Positions 19,639-30,305 of a DNA stretch of 64,000 bases are shown here, piece by piece. The position numbers were made by a program, and so were the translations under genes. Under the pieces are notes generated by a model, which ran no database searches, was not told the DNA's origin, and saw only the letters and a program-made list of their open reading frames with translations. The stretch comes from Stenotrophomonas acidaminiphila (lineage in GTDB: Bacteria; Pseudomonadota; Gammaproteobacteria; Xanthomonadales; Xanthomonadaceae), in assembly GCA_002951995.1 (NCBI GenBank), contig CP019797.1, positions 1,968,501-2,032,500 on the forward strand, in the 5' to 3' direction. Positions within the stretch are counted from its first letter, which is position 1. Each line of letters begins with the position of its first letter.

Positions 19639-19948
19639 TGCTTCGAGCCCCGCTCCGTTCGGCGTGGCAGGGGCCGTTCGCGCCCCACCGCTGCGCTGGC
19701 CCGTCAATGCCCCTGCGCCAGCGCCGGGAGCGCGGCGCCACACCGGGCACGGGGCAAGGGCACATGCAGCAAACCCGTGCGCCGTTCCCGCTGCGCCCGC
19801 CTGCCAGCCGCACTGCGCCGTACCCCTCCCGCCCTTCGGGCACCTGCACCCGGCACCTCCCCGTGCCCCACCCACCCGGCGGCTTCAGCGTACAGCGTGG
19901 CGGCCCTGCCAAACTGTCGCCCGCAAGCAAAGGAACTGGACTCCCCGC
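19639..19948. other. 310-nt non-coding gap between mtnD and mtnC
   Basis: GC-rich DNA with no convincing reading frame, no tRNA and no obvious promoter or terminator. The AAGGAA eight to thirteen nt upstream of the mtnC start may be its ribosome binding site. The gap means mtnC may have its own promoter, which I could not place. Confidence 0.6.
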
Positions 19949-20647
19949 ATGACCACCCGCGCCATCCTCACCGACATCGAAGGCACCACCTCGAGCATCT
20001 CCTTCGTCAAGGACGTGCTGTTCCCCTATGCCCGTGCCGCCCTGCCCGGCTTCGTCAGCGCGCACGGGCAGCAACCCGAGGTTCGCCGCTGGCTCGACGC
20101 GGTCGCCACCGAGATCGCCGCCAGCGCCTGCCAGGACGAGGTCATCGTCGAGACCCTGCAGGGCTGGATCGACCAGGACCGCAAACACACCGCGCTCAAG
20201 GCGCTGCAGGGCATGATCTGGGAGGCCGGCTACCGCAACGGCGACTACACCGCGCACCTGTACCCGGAGGTGGCCGCGGTGCTGCGCGGCTGGCATGCCG
20301 CCGGCATCCCGCTGTACGTGTACTCCTCCGGTTCGGTGCCGGCGCAGAAGCTGTTCTTCGGTTACAGCGACGCCGGCGACCTCAGCGGCCTGTTCTCGGG
20401 CCACTTCGACACCCAGACCGGTGGCAAGCGCGAGGCCGGCAGCTATGCGCGCATCGCCGCGGCCATCGGCGTGGCGGCGCATGACATCTTGTTCCTGTCG
20501 GACATCGTCGAGGAACTGGACGCGGCACGCGAGGCCGGGCTGCGCACGGTGCTGCTGGACCGCCGCGACGACTACCCGATGCCACGCACCGGCGACGCCA
20601 CGCACGGCCATGCCCGGGTGGAGACGTTCGAACAGATCGTGCCCTGA
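19949..20647 (+). CDS. mtnC: Acireductone synthase (enolase-phosphatase E1)
   Basis: HAD-family enzyme of 232 aa that enolises and dephosphorylates 2,3-diketo-5-methylthiopentyl-1-phosphate in methionine salvage. HAD motif I is [21 protein letters not shown] (residues ~5-25; here the first Asp is in DIEGT), motif II is the YSSGS segment, and motif III/IV is [12 protein letters not shown]. It completes mtnB-mtnD-mtnC. Confidence 0.94.
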   Translation: MTTRAILTDIEGTTSSISFVKDVLFPYARAALPGFVSAHGQQPEVRRWLDAVATEIAASACQDEVIVETLQGWIDQDRKHTALKALQGMIWEAGYRNGDYTAHLYPEVAAVLRGWHAAGIPLYVYSSGSVPAQKLFFGYSDAGDLSGLFSGHFDTQTGGKREAGSYARIAAAIGVAAHDILFLSDIVEELDAAREAGLRTVLLDRRDDYPMPRTGDATHGHARVETFEQIVP

Positions 20648-20837
20648 GCGCCCCGCGCATCCGGCATGCATGACCCCGGCGGCCCCCTGCGGGCCGTCTT
20701 CATTGGCGCGCCGCGGCGACCGGCTGGCCCGGCCCGCCCGCATCGACGCGGCCATCACCCCGGCTGCATTGGCGCGATGCTAGCGTGCGCCGGCATCGCG
20801 TGCATCGACACGCACCCCCCCGTGCCGGAACCCTACG

Positions 20838-21329
20838 ATGAGCATCACCACACAGGTCGGCCAGGCGCTGGCCGCCGAATTCGCCATACCCGACGTCGCT
20901 ACCCTGACCGTCGTCGCCACCCGCCTGCTCACCGCCATCGTGCTCGGCGGGGCGCTGGGACTGGAGCGCGAAAGCAAGGGCCGTGCGGCCGGGCTGAAGA
21001 CCCACATCCTGGTGTCGGTGGGCTCGGCGCTGTTCGTGCTGGCGCCGCTGCAGATGGGCATCAGCGGCGCCGACGTCACCCGGGTCATGCAGGGCATCGT
21101 CTCGGGCATCGGCTTCCTGGGTGCCGGCGCCATCCTCAAGCAGGACCGCGAGGAACGGGTGCAGGGCCTGACCACCGCCGCTGGCATCTGGATGACGGCC
21201 GCGATCGGCATGGCCGCGGGCATGGGCATGCAGATGGTGGCGCTGGCCACCACCGTGGCCGCGCTGGCGGTGGTCAGCGCGCTGCCGCGGCTGATGCCCG
21301 AACGGCGGAGCATGGCCGCCGACGACTGA
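20838..21329 (+). CDS. MgtC/SapB family membrane protein
   Basis: A 163-aa membrane protein with four to five hydrophobic segments and the MgtC core: LLTAIVLGGALGLERESKGRAAGLKTHILVSVGSALF, then IVSGIGFLGAGAILK and GLTTAAGIWMTAAIG (quoted in parts of the same region). MgtC-like proteins act in Mg2+ homeostasis or membrane physiology; the exact task here is unknown. It is convergent with the metallophosphoesterase gene, 14 nt away. Confidence 0.9.
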   Translation: MSITTQVGQALAAEFAIPDVATLTVVATRLLTAIVLGGALGLERESKGRAAGLKTHILVSVGSALFVLAPLQMGISGADVTRVMQGIVSGIGFLGAGAILKQDREERVQGLTTAAGIWMTAAIGMAAGMGMQMVALATTVAALAVVSALPRLMPERRSMAADD

Positions 21330-21343
21330 GCCTGCGGACGCCC

Positions 21344-22510
21344 TCAACGGGCGCGGGCGGGCGCGGCCTTCAGTACCAGCAGGTCGATGCTGGAGGGAAC
21401 GCCCAGGCGCACGCCGAAGCCGTCCCATTGCCCGGCACCACTGCTGACGAACAGGGTCATCGGCCCGACCCGGTAGTCGCCGCGGACGAAGCCGTGGTTG
21501 GCCGGCGCCACCACCCAGCGGTCGAACCCCAGCATGTGGCCGCCGTGGGTATGGCCGGATACTTGCAGGTCGAACGCGCCGGTGGCCGCGGCCGCACGCG
21601 CCTGCTTCGGCTGGTGGGCGAGCAGGATGTGCGCGTCGGCCCCCTTGCCGGCGGCGATCACCGCCGGCAGGTCGGGCGCGAGCCCGCCACGCATGTAGGC
21701 ACTGGGACGCAGCGCGGCCAGGTCGCCCACGCCGGACACCGCCAGCGTGCGGCCGTGGATGTAGAGCCGCGCGGTCTGGTTCTCCAGCACGCCCAGGCCC
21801 ATGCCGCGGAAGTGCGCCATCCAGCGCCGGTAGCCGTGGTAGTACTCGTGGTTGCCCGGCGCCACCCATACGCCGTATGGCGCGGCCAGTCCGGCCAGCG
21901 GGGCGACGAACGCTGCCGTGTCCCCGACCTCGCCGTCGACCATGTCGCCGGGCAGCACGATCAGGTCGGGGCGCGCGGCCATTACCGCATCGACCACCTT
22001 CCGCGTGCGCCAGGCGCGCTTGACCGGGCTGGCGTGCAGGTCGGCGATCACCGCCATGCGCAGGCCGTCCAGTTCCTGTGGCAGGCCTGGCACTACCAGC
22101 GCACGCTCATGCACCGCTGGTGGCTTCAGGCCATTGACTATACCGAGCGTGGCCAGCAGCACGATCACCGCGGCGGCCAGCTGGTTACCACGCACGCCGT
22201 GCCATGCGGTGGCCAGCACCGAAGTGCGCGGCGCCCGTCGCGACAGCAGCCAGCCCAGCTCGCGCAACGGCAGGAACACCAGCAGCATCACGAACATCGC
22301 CAGCACCCAGCCGAACACCAGCTGGATCCAGGCTTCGGCCGCGTACGCCAGGACATCCATGCGCCACAGCGCGGCCAGGGCCACGCCCAGCAGGGCCAGC
22401 ACCACGCTGGTGCCAAGGTGCCAGCGGCGCTGCCGCCGGTCCGGGAACGGCACGGGCCACCACAACCACAGGGCAAGCAGCGGCAGGAGCAACGATACGA
22501 TCAGGGTCAT
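21344..22510 (-). CDS. Membrane-anchored metallophosphoesterase
   Basis: A 388-aa protein with four N-terminal transmembrane segments (residues ~1-130) and a calcineurin-like domain. Metal-binding motifs in order: VIADLHAS (DxH), LPGDMVDG (GDxxD), GNHEYY, LLAHQP and GHTHGGH. This arrangement resembles the YkuE/YaeI type phosphodiesterases tied to lipid metabolism, but no substrate is evident. Confidence 0.85.
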   Translation of the reverse strand: MTLIVSLLLPLLALWLWWPVPFPDRRQRRWHLGTSVVLALLGVALAALWRMDVLAYAAEAWIQLVFGWVLAMFVMLLVFLPLRELGWLLSRRAPRTSVLATAWHGVRGNQLAAAVIVLLATLGIVNGLKPPAVHERALVVPGLPQELDGLRMAVIADLHASPVKRAWRTRKVVDAVMAARPDLIVLPGDMVDGEVGDTAAFVAPLAGLAAPYGVWVAPGNHEYYHGYRRWMAHFRGMGLGVLENQTARLYIHGRTLAVSGVGDLAALRPSAYMRGGLAPDLPAVIAAGKGADAHILLAHQPKQARAAAATGAFDLQVSGHTHGGHMLGFDRWVVAPANHGFVRGDYRVGPMTLFVSSGAGQWDGFGVRLGVPSSIDLLVLKAAPARAR

Positions 22511-22730
22511 CGACGGGGGAGCAGCCGGGCCGGCGCGGACGCGGCCGTCCGGCAGCCGGAAAGGCGTTCAAGGGAGGGGAGCAATGATGCGGCAGGCGCC
22601 CGCCGTGCGGCGAGTGCGCCGGTTGCACCAGTGCGTTCCCGCGGCGCAGCGAGGGGCGGTGCCGGCAGCAGGCCCCGGTACCGGGCGACGGCGGCGGCCA
22701 CGTGGCCGCCGCGTCGGTGCCCGGCGCCGC

Positions 22731-24551
22731 TCAGCCGCCCTGGGCGGCGATCCAGCCGTCGACCTTCTCTTCCAGCACGTCCAGCGGCACCGAACCGTCC
22801 TTCAGCACCTCGGCATGGAACTGGCGGATGTCGAACTTGCCGCCGAGCTTCTGTTCGGCACGCCGCCGCAGCTCCTGGATCTTCAGCTCGCCGGTCTTGT
22901 AGGCCAGCGCCTGGCCCGGCCATGCGATGTAGCGCTCGGCCTCGGCCACCGCATCGGGCTCGCTCACCGAGGAATTGGCGAACATGTAATCCAGCACCTG
23001 CTGGCGGCTCCAGCCCTTGGCGTGCAGGCCGGTGTCCACCACCAGCCGCACCGCGCGCCACAGCTCGCCCTGCAGGCGGCCGAAATAGCTGTACGGGTCG
23101 GTGTACACGCCCAGGTCCTTGCCCAGGCTCTCGGCATACAGGCCCCAGCCTTCGATGAAGGCGGTTTCGCCGCCGAAGCGGCGGAACGCCGGCACGCCCT
23201 GCAGTTCCTGCTGCAGCGCCAGCTGGAAGTGATGGCCCGGAATCGCCTCGTGCAGGAACAGGTCCTCCGCGTCCCAGGTCTTGCGGGTCGGCAGGTCGTA
23301 GGTGTTGACGTAGAAGATGCCCGGGCGGCTGCCGTCCTCGCTGGGCTGCATGTACTCGCCGCCGGCCGCCGACTTGGCGCGGAACGCCTCGATCGGGCGG
23401 ATCTCGAAACCGGCCTTCGGCGTCAGCGAGAACAGCTTGGGCACGTTGGCGTTGATCTTGGCTTCCAGCCCGCGGTAATGCTCCAGCAGCGCCGCTTCGG
23501 AGCCGAACTCGAACTGCTTGTCGTGCTGCATGAACTTGAAGAAGTCCTGCAGCGAGCCCTTGAAGCCGACCTGCTGCATCACCGTGCGGATCTCGCCGTG
23601 GATGCGCTCCACTTCCTTCAGGCCGATCTCGTGGATCTGCTCCGGGGTCTGCGTGGTGGTGGTGCTCTCCCTGGCGTTGAAGGCATACCACGCCTTGCCG
23701 TCGGGCAGCGCGTCCAGGCCCACCGTGTCGCGGGTCGCCGGCAGGTACTCGTTGGCGATGAAGTCACGCTGCTTCCTGATCGCCGGCAGCAGCTGCTGCT
23801 CGATCAGCGTGCGGTAGGCCGCGGTCAGGCGCTCCTTGTCGGCCTGCGCGAAATCGGCCGGCATCGCCTTGATCGGCCCCCAGAACTGGCTGTCCTCGGC
23901 GCCCTTGGCCGCCAGGATCTCGTCGAACTGCGGCACCACCTTTTCCATCAGCACGCGCGGCTGCACCACCCCGGCCTTCATGCCTTCGCGCATATTGGCG
24001 ATCTCGGTGTCCAGCAGCACCGGGATGCGCGCGGCGCGCGCCAGCCAGTTGTCGTAGTCCTTCACCGTCTTGAACGGCTGCGCGACCTGGCCCGAACCCA
24101 GCATCACCGCGTAACTCACGGTCGAGCCCATCTGGTTGACCGGCATCATCCAGCCGGGGAATTTCTCCCCTTCCAGCGACTGCTTCTGCTCCTGGACGAA
24201 GATGCGGTAGCTGAGCAGGTCCTGCCCGGTCAGCCCGGCATCGCCGATCTTCTCCGCCTTGGCCAGCCATTCGGCGGTGAAGTCGTGGCTCTGCCTGCGG
24301 AACTGCGCCGAGCCGAAATCCGGCAGCTGGTCGTTGTAGCGGTTGTCGCCCTGGAAGGTGGCCTGCAGCGGGTTCAGCTTGAGCACGCCCTCCCAGTAAT
24401 CGGCATAGAGCTGGTTGAGCCGGGCGGCCTTGTCGGCCTGCGCCGCCTCGCCGGCGGCGTCGCCGGCGGCCGGTTGCGTGGAGGGGGAACAGGCAGCCAG
24501 CACGGTGGCCAGGGACAGCGAAACGGACAGGGCCAGGGGACGCAGCTTCAT
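22731..24551 (-). CDS. DUF885 family lipoprotein, putative zinc metallopeptidase
   Basis: A 606-aa protein with a lipoprotein signal (VLAAC lipobox, Cys ~21). The DUF885 metallopeptidase-like fold shows HEAIPGHHFQ (HExxxH variant) and the downstream EGWGLYAESLG glutamate. The body is typical of this family of outer-membrane or periplasmic peptidase-like proteins, whose substrates are mostly unknown. Two in-frame ATGs (24563 and 24551) are four codons apart; I use the second because it opens directly into the signal peptide. Confidence 0.88.
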   Translation of the reverse strand: MKLRPLALSVSLSLATVLAACSPSTQPAAGDAAGEAAQADKAARLNQLYADYWEGVLKLNPLQATFQGDNRYNDQLPDFGSAQFRRQSHDFTAEWLAKAEKIGDAGLTGQDLLSYRIFVQEQKQSLEGEKFPGWMMPVNQMGSTVSYAVMLGSGQVAQPFKTVKDYDNWLARAARIPVLLDTEIANMREGMKAGVVQPRVLMEKVVPQFDEILAAKGAEDSQFWGPIKAMPADFAQADKERLTAAYRTLIEQQLLPAIRKQRDFIANEYLPATRDTVGLDALPDGKAWYAFNARESTTTTQTPEQIHEIGLKEVERIHGEIRTVMQQVGFKGSLQDFFKFMQHDKQFEFGSEAALLEHYRGLEAKINANVPKLFSLTPKAGFEIRPIEAFRAKSAAGGEYMQPSEDGSRPGIFYVNTYDLPTRKTWDAEDLFLHEAIPGHHFQLALQQELQGVPAFRRFGGETAFIEGWGLYAESLGKDLGVYTDPYSYFGRLQGELWRAVRLVVDTGLHAKGWSRQQVLDYMFANSSVSEPDAVAEAERYIAWPGQALAYKTGELKIQELRRRAEQKLGGKFDIRQFHAEVLKDGSVPLDVLEEKVDGWIAAQGG

Positions 24552-24765
24552 GCGGGAATCCATCGGATGCAGGAAGCCACCAGCGTCCACGCAGCACTCC
24601 CGCCGGGGAAAGGGCCAAAGGTCATTGCCGCGGCGACCATCGCCGCCGCGCCGGCAACGCGTCATAATCCGCGCCCGTTCCCGCGCCCGTTGCCGCAGGC
24701 GCCTCCCCCTTCCGCCCGACCCGGTGCCCCGGTACCCGTGGCCGCGCCCCGTTCCCTGGCTCCTG

Positions 24766-26037
24766 ATGACTACCCCCCACCGCCCGCTGGGCTTCTGGTC
24801 CGCCACCGCCCTGGTCGTGGGCAGCATGATCGGCTCCGGCACCTTCCTGCTGCCGGCCACGCTGGCCCCCTACGGCGCCGCCACCCTGGTCGGCTGGGCC
24901 ATCACCCTGTGCGGTGCGCTGCTGCTGGCGGTCACTTTCGCCCGCCTGGCGCGGCGCTGGCCGCAGACCGGTGGGCCGTATGTGTTCGCGCGCAACGCCT
25001 TCGGCGAACTGCCCGGTTTCGTGGTGGCATGGAGCTACTGGATCTCGATGTGGTGTGCCATCGCCGCCATCGCGGTGGCCTTCGCCGGCAGCATCGGTGC
25101 CATCTTCCCGTCCCTGACCGCCACCCCGGTGCGCGCGGCCGGCTGCGGCCTGGCCGCGTTGTGGCTGTGCGCCGGCGTCAACCTGGCGGGGCTGCGCGAG
25201 GCCGGCCGCCTGCAACTGCTGACCACCGTACTGAAAGTGGTGCCACTGCTGCTGTTCGGGCTGGTGGCGCTGTGGTTCGTCGATGCGCGCCACTACGTGC
25301 CGTTCAATCCCAGCGGTGAATCGCTGGGCAGCGTGGCCGCCGCCACCGTGGCGCTGACGCTGTGGGCGATGATCGGGCTGGAAGCGGCGACCGTGCCGGC
25401 CGGATCGGTCGACGATGCGCCGCGGACCGTGGCCCGCGCCACCGTGGCCGGCACCGCGATCGCCGGCATCGCCACGGTGCTGGCCTGCACCACCGTGCTC
25501 GGCCTGCTGCCGGCCGACGTGCTGGCCCGCTCCAGCGCACCGATGGCCGACGCCGCGGCGGCATTGTGGGGACCGGCGGCCGGCGTGCTGCTGGCGGTGG
25601 TAATGGCGGTGTCCTGCGTCGGCGCGCTCAACGGCTGGACCCTGCTGGCGGCGCAGCTGCCGTTGGCCGCGGCCCGCGATGGCGTGCTGCCGCGCGCCTT
25701 CGCCCGCGAGAACGCGCGCGGCGCCCCGGCGTTCGGTGTCATCGTCAGCTGCCTGCTGGCCAGCGTGCTGGTGATCAGCAACTACAACCGCTCGCTGGTG
25801 GACCTGTTCAAATTCTCGGTGCTGCTGTCCACCGCCGCCACCCTGCTGCCCTACCTCGCCGGTGCCGCCGCGTGGCTGTGGCGCGGCGACGGCAGGGGCT
25901 CGCGGCTGGCCGCCGCCGGCGCGCTGGCCTTCAGCCTCTACGCGCTTGGCGGCATCGGCACCGAAGCCCTGTTGTGGGGCGCGGGCCTGGTCGTGGCCGG
26001 GCTGCCGATCTATTTCGGGTTGCGCCACCGACGCTGA
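24766..26037 (+). CDS. APC family amino acid permease (YjeH/AdiC-like branch)
   Basis: A 423-aa transporter with ~12 hydrophobic segments, distinct from the tandem pair at 15-18 kb. The first helix has VVGSMIGSGTFLLPATL; ARRWPQTGGPYVFARNAFGE is the second conserved patch; WAMIGLEAATVPAGSVDDAPRTV is the helix-6 region. It resembles antiporter-type APC members, but substrate cannot be assigned. Confidence 0.88.
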   Translation: MTTPHRPLGFWSATALVVGSMIGSGTFLLPATLAPYGAATLVGWAITLCGALLLAVTFARLARRWPQTGGPYVFARNAFGELPGFVVAWSYWISMWCAIAAIAVAFAGSIGAIFPSLTATPVRAAGCGLAALWLCAGVNLAGLREAGRLQLLTTVLKVVPLLLFGLVALWFVDARHYVPFNPSGESLGSVAAATVALTLWAMIGLEAATVPAGSVDDAPRTVARATVAGTAIAGIATVLACTTVLGLLPADVLARSSAPMADAAAALWGPAAGVLLAVVMAVSCVGALNGWTLLAAQLPLAAARDGVLPRAFARENARGAPAFGVIVSCLLASVLVISNYNRSLVDLFKFSVLLSTAATLLPYLAGAAAWLWRGDGRGSRLAAAGALAFSLYALGGIGTEALLWGAGLVVAGLPIYFGLRHRR

Positions 26038-26140
26038 GCCATAGCCGCCGCATCCGCAGCGGCGGCCCTGGCGGCGCTCCTGCTTGCGTCCGGCGCAGCC
26101 CCCTGCAACGCTGCCGGCGTCCCACGAGAGCCGATTGCCG

Positions 26141-27117
26141 ATGCCGGAAACACCGCGACCGCCGCGTTCCCGTTCCCTTGCGCTGCGCCGGCTGTGGCTG
26201 GCCGGGGTGATGCTGGCCGGCAGCTGGCCGGTGCTGGCGGGTAGCGCCGACCAGCCGCCGTGGGTGCCGACCACGCCGGCACTGGATGCCCCGCAACGCG
26301 CCCTGCTCGACGGCCTGCTCGCGCGGCTGCCGCCGCAACGGCCCGGCGTGACTGACCTGTATGTGCTGGGGGTGGCCGGCGACGCCGACGAGGACGTGTT
26401 CCGCAACGAAGTGCTTTACCTGCGACAGCTGTCGGCCCGGCGCTGGGACGCCGACGGCCGCATGGTCGCGCTGGTCAACCAGCCGGACACGCTGCCCGGC
26501 GAGGCGCCGCTGGCGCCGGCGACCTACGAGAGCATCGGCCGCGCACTGGACGGGCTGGGGCAGGTGCTGGACCCGCGCGAGGACGTGTTGTTCGTGTACC
26601 TGAGCAGCCATGGCCTGGACGACAGCAGCTTCTACCTGCACACCGGCCCGGACCAGGAGGACTACCTGACGCCGGAGGACCTGGCGCAGCTGCTGGAAGA
26701 CGCGGGCATCGGCAATGCGGTGATCGTGGTCTCAGCCTGCTATTCGGGGGCTTCGTGCCGGTGCTGAAGGCTGCCAACCGCATGCTCGTCACCGCCGCGC
26801 GCAGCGACCGCCCGTCCTTCGGCTGCGGCAACACCGACAGCGCCACCTGGTTCGGTCGCGCGTTCCTGGTCGAGGCGCTGAACGCCACCGACGACTTCGC
26901 CGCCGCCTTCGGCATGGCCCGCGACAGCGTTCGCCGGCGCGAGAAGCAGGAAGGCGAGCTGCCATCGCATCCCCAGTTCGCCGCCGGCAGGGCGATCGCG
27001 CCGGTGCTCGCGCGCTGGCGCGCCGGGCTGCCGGCAAGTGCGCCGGTACCTTACCCGTTCGTGCATGCGCCGCCGGCCGCGCCGGGGGCGACACCGGCCA
27101 GCCACGACACACGCTGA
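26141..27117 (+). CDS. C13-like (legumain/caspase-fold) cysteine peptidase, frameshifted in this sequence
   Basis: The first part has an N-terminal membrane or signal segment (LRRLWLAGVMLAGSWPVLAG). The catalytic His lies in YLSSHGLDD and the catalytic Cys in VSACYSG, the dyad of the peptidase C13 clan. The frame then breaks at the G run 26746-26750. The continuation VPVLKAANRMLVTAARSDRPSFGCG to the C-terminus is in the next frame. One added G gives YSGGFVPVL and a 325-aa protein (span 977 nt, one short of a multiple of three). Function in the cell is unknown. Confidence 0.82.
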
Positions 27118-27271
27118 CCGTCCGGCAGACGTCGCCGGGTCAACGCAGCCGCGGACGCATGCCGTCCAACGCCTACTCGTGTGCCCATACCGACACCACG
27201 GCGGTGCAGCGTTGAGTGGCCTGCCCCGGGTGCACGGGCGCCTGCAGCGTCCGCTGCCCTGGCCCGCCGAC

Positions 27272-28798
27272 TCAGGGCCGGGCGTCCTGCAGCCGGTAGG
27301 TGGTTTGGCTGCGGTACTCCCTGCCGTTGAGCGTGGTGCGCACCTCGATCAGGTGCTCGCCAACGTCCAGCCGGGTCGGCAACGCCGCGCGCCACAGGTG
27401 CGTGGACGGCGTGGCTTCGGGCGAGCGGTCATAACCGCGCAGGCTGTCGGCCTGGTCGTCGGCCACGTTCTCGGCCAGCAGCCGTGGGTCGGGCTGCTCG
27501 ACGCGTTTCATCGGCTGCCAGTCGCCGCCATCGACGCGGAATTCCACCGGCAGGCCGTCATGGCCCATGTAGACGTTGGCGTACACGCCCCACGCCGGAT
27601 ACGCGCCGCGGCGCAGCACCTTGGGCGCATGCAGCGCGATCTGCTCGTCCTCGGGCGCGCGCGCGACCCGGTACTCGACGCTGTAGCGGCCCTGCGGCTG
27701 CACGTTGAGCAGACCGTAGCCATTGGGCGTGCCATCGGACATGGTGGTGTCGGGGATGCCCTGCGCGTCCTTCACTCCCGACCAGAACGCACCGCAGGCG
27801 GCGCCCACGTTGTACTCGTGCAGCGGGCGCGTACCCTTCCAGCCCTGCGCCGCGCTCCAGAACACCTGGCGCTGGTTGTGGGTGTGGCCGCTGAGCACCA
27901 GCGGGTGCGGCACCTGCTCCAGCAACGCGAACAGGCGCGCGCGGTCCGCGGCGCGGAACGCGTGGTCGAACAGCGGAATATGCAGCCCCAGCACCACCAG
28001 CCGGTCCTTGGGCACGGTCGGCAGGTAGCGCTCGAGGAAAGCGAACTGGTCCTCGCGCAGGCCGCCGACGTACGCCGGCTTCTGCCCCGGTTGGGCGACC
28101 ACGTCGTCCAGGCCGATGAACACCATCGACGGCTCTTCCCAGGCATGGGTATCCGGGCCGAGCTGGCGGTGGAAGCTGTCCAGCGACGCGGCATCGCTGC
28201 GCGCGCCCAGGTCCATGTCGTGGTTGCCCGGCACGTGCAGCCACGGCACCCCGAGCGAGGTCACCGCCTTGACCAGCAACGGGTACAGCGCCGGATCGTC
28301 GTTGCTGATGTCGCCCAGGGTCATGCCCAGCCGCGCTGAGTGACGGCCGCGCAGCGGCGCGACGATGTCGCGCTCGAAGTAGTCCACGTCCAGCGCGCTG
28401 GAAGTCTGGCTGTCGGCCATCACCAGCGCCTGGAAGCTGGCCGGCGCGTCCGGCTGCGGCACCAGCGCGAACGGCCGGCACTGCCCGCCTTCGGTCTCGC
28501 CCGCGCGCGGGCGCCAGATGTCCGGCAGCCCGTCGGCGCGCGCCGCGGCGCGACGGCCCGCGGGCTTGATGACGAACACCGTGGTCTGCGCCGAGTCCGG
28601 CAGGCGGTAGCGGCCGTCGCGGCCGGTGAGCGCGATGTGCTCGCCGTCGGAAACACGGATGCCCGGCAGCGGCTGCTCGCCGGGGTCGCGCACGCCATTG
28701 CCGTTGGCATCGTCGAACACCGCGCCCTCCACGCAGGACGCGGCCGCGGTCAGCGGCGCACAGGCCAGCAACAGGCCGGCGAACAGGTAATGGCGCAT
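27272..28798 (-). CDS. Secreted metallophosphoesterase with N-terminal SD-repeat-like domain
   Basis: A 508-aa protein with a signal peptide (residues 1-19). An N-terminal beta domain follows, with the pattern VFDDANGNGVRDPGEQPLPG. The calcineurin-like phosphoesterase domain has VMADSQ, LGDISNDD, PGNHDMD, LHIPLFD and SGHTHNQ. A C-terminal beta domain ends at ARP. This three-part build is known from bacterial calcineurin-like exported proteins. The substrate is unknown. Confidence 0.86.
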   Translation of the reverse strand: MRHYLFAGLLLACAPLTAAASCVEGAVFDDANGNGVRDPGEQPLPGIRVSDGEHIALTGRDGRYRLPDSAQTTVFVIKPAGRRAAARADGLPDIWRPRAGETEGGQCRPFALVPQPDAPASFQALVMADSQTSSALDVDYFERDIVAPLRGRHSARLGMTLGDISNDDPALYPLLVKAVTSLGVPWLHVPGNHDMDLGARSDAASLDSFHRQLGPDTHAWEEPSMVFIGLDDVVAQPGQKPAYVGGLREDQFAFLERYLPTVPKDRLVVLGLHIPLFDHAFRAADRARLFALLEQVPHPLVLSGHTHNQRQVFWSAAQGWKGTRPLHEYNVGAACGAFWSGVKDAQGIPDTTMSDGTPNGYGLLNVQPQGRYSVEYRVARAPEDEQIALHAPKVLRRGAYPAWGVYANVYMGHDGLPVEFRVDGGDWQPMKRVEQPDPRLLAENVADDQADSLRGYDRSPEATPSTHLWRAALPTRLDVGEHLIEVRTTLNGREYRSQTTYRLQDARP

Positions 28799-28903
28799 GC
28801 AAGCTCTCGTCAGGCGAACGGACAGGCCGGCATTATCGCGCCGTCATGCGCCGCGCGCATGGCGGCAAGCCGCCCGGGCGCTCCGCCGCGGCGGCCGCAT
28901 CAC

Positions 28904-29539
28904 TCAGCGCGCCGCCTTCTCCGCCGCCTTGGCGTGGCGCTGCGCCAGCACCGCCACCGCATCGTCCAGCGACAGCCCGCGCGCGCGCAGCAGTACGATC
29001 AGGTGGAACAGCAGGTCGGCCGACTCGCCCAACAGCTCGTCGTCGTGCTGGACCACCCCGGCCAGCGCCGTCTCCACGCCTTCCTCGCCCACCTTCTGCG
29101 CGATGTGGCGGGTGCCCTTCTCGAACAGCTTGGTGGTATAGCTGTTGAGCGGACGGTCGTGCTCGCGCTGCCGCACCAGCGCGTCCAGCGCGCCCAGGAA
29201 CTGCCCCGGCGCATCGCCGAAGCAACTGCTGCTGCCGGTGTGGCAGGTGGGCCCGTGCGGGTGCGCCGTGACCAGCAGGGTATCGCCGTCGCAGTCGGCA
29301 CGGATGGTCACCAGTTCCAGGTGGTGGCCCGAGGTCTCGCCCTTGGTCCACAGGCGCTGCCTGCTGCGGCTGAAAAAGGTGACCTTGCCGTCGCGCAGGG
29401 TCCGGTCCAGCGCGGCGCGGTCCATGTAGCCGAGCATCAGTACGCGCAGTGTGGCCGCGTCCTGCACGATGACCGGCAGCAGCCCGCCGACCTTGTCCCA
29501 GTCCAGCGCGGCCGGGTCGAACGGCTTTTCAATAGACAT
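28904..29539 (-). CDS. hisIE: Bifunctional phosphoribosyl-AMP cyclohydrolase / phosphoribosyl-ATP pyrophosphatase
   Basis: Steps 2 and 3 of histidine synthesis. The 211-aa fusion has a HisI half with zinc-binding residues ([20 protein letters not shown]) and a HisE half with the all-alpha [13 protein letters not shown] motif (residues ~150-162). Last gene of the his operon; its start overlaps the hisF end by 11 nt. Confidence 0.96.
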   Translation of the reverse strand: MSIEKPFDPAALDWDKVGGLLPVIVQDAATLRVLMLGYMDRAALDRTLRDGKVTFFSRSRQRLWTKGETSGHHLELVTIRADCDGDTLLVTAHPHGPTCHTGSSSCFGDAPGQFLGALDALVRQREHDRPLNSYTTKLFEKGTRHIAQKVGEEGVETALAGVVQHDDELLGESADLLFHLIVLLRARGLSLDDAVAVLAQRHAKAAEKAAR

Positions 29540-30305
29540 CGCGCACCTCGATCTGTTGTTCGCGCAGGAAGCGCTTGAGTTCCGGGATGCCGATGGCGCC
29601 GGAGTGGAACACGCTGGCGGCCAGGGCGCCATCGACGTCGGCCTGCTCGAACACGTCGGCGAAATGGCGCGGTGTCCCGGCGCCGCCGGAGGCGATCAAC
29701 GGCACGCTGCACACGGCGCGGGCCTGGCGCAGCTGGGCGATGTCGTAGCCCTTGCGCACACCGTCGCTGTCCATGCAGTTGAGTACGATCTCGCCGGCAC
29801 CGCGCTGCTGCGCCTCGCGCAGCCAGTCCAGGGTCAGCCGCGCTTCGTCGCGGGTCCGCGCCGGGTCGCCGGTGTACGAGCGCACGCGCCACTGCCCATC
29901 GGCTTCGCGGATGGAATCGATGCCGACCACCACGCACTGCTGGCCGAACGCCCCGGCCAGTTCTCCGATCAGCGCCGGCCGCTCCAGCGCCGGGGTATTG
30001 ATCGATATCTTGTCGGCGCCGGCGTTGAGGATGCCGCGCGCGGTTTCCACGTCGCGGATGCCGCCGGCCACGCAGAACGGAATGTCGATCAGGCGCGCGA
30101 CGCGCTCGATCCAGGCGCGGTCCACCGAGCGTCCCTCGGGGCTGGCGGAGATGTCGTAGAACACCAGTTCGTCGGCGCCCTGGTCGCGGTAGCGCAGCGC
30201 CAGCTCGGCGATGTCGCCCATGTCGACGTGGTCGCGGAAACGCACGCCCTTGACCACCCGGCCATCGCGCACGTCCAGGCAGGGGATGATGCGGCGGCTC
30301 AGCAT
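29529..30305 (-). CDS. hisF: Imidazole glycerol phosphate synthase, cyclase subunit
   Basis: TIM-barrel subunit of 258 aa. It shows [15 protein letters not shown] at the N-terminus with catalytic Asp, [11 protein letters not shown], and the second catalytic Asp region [14 protein letters not shown]. Works with HisH to make imidazole glycerol phosphate and AICAR. Overlaps hisA by 7 nt and hisIE by 11 nt. Confidence 0.97.
   Translation of the reverse strand: MLSRRIIPCLDVRDGRVVKGVRFRDHVDMGDIAELALRYRDQGADELVFYDISASPEGRSVDRAWIERVARLIDIPFCVAGGIRDVETARGILNAGADKISINTPALERPALIGELAGAFGQQCVVVGIDSIREADGQWRVRSYTGDPARTRDEARLTLDWLREAQQRGAGEIVLNCMDSDGVRKGYDIAQLRQARAVCSVPLIASGGAGTPRHFADVFEQADVDGALAASVFHSGAIGIPELKRFLREQQIEVRDVY

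Noticed and set aside
21852..25319. 1155-codon plus-strand frame
   Set aside because: Spans two genes on the other strand and part of a permease in another frame; no conserved motif.
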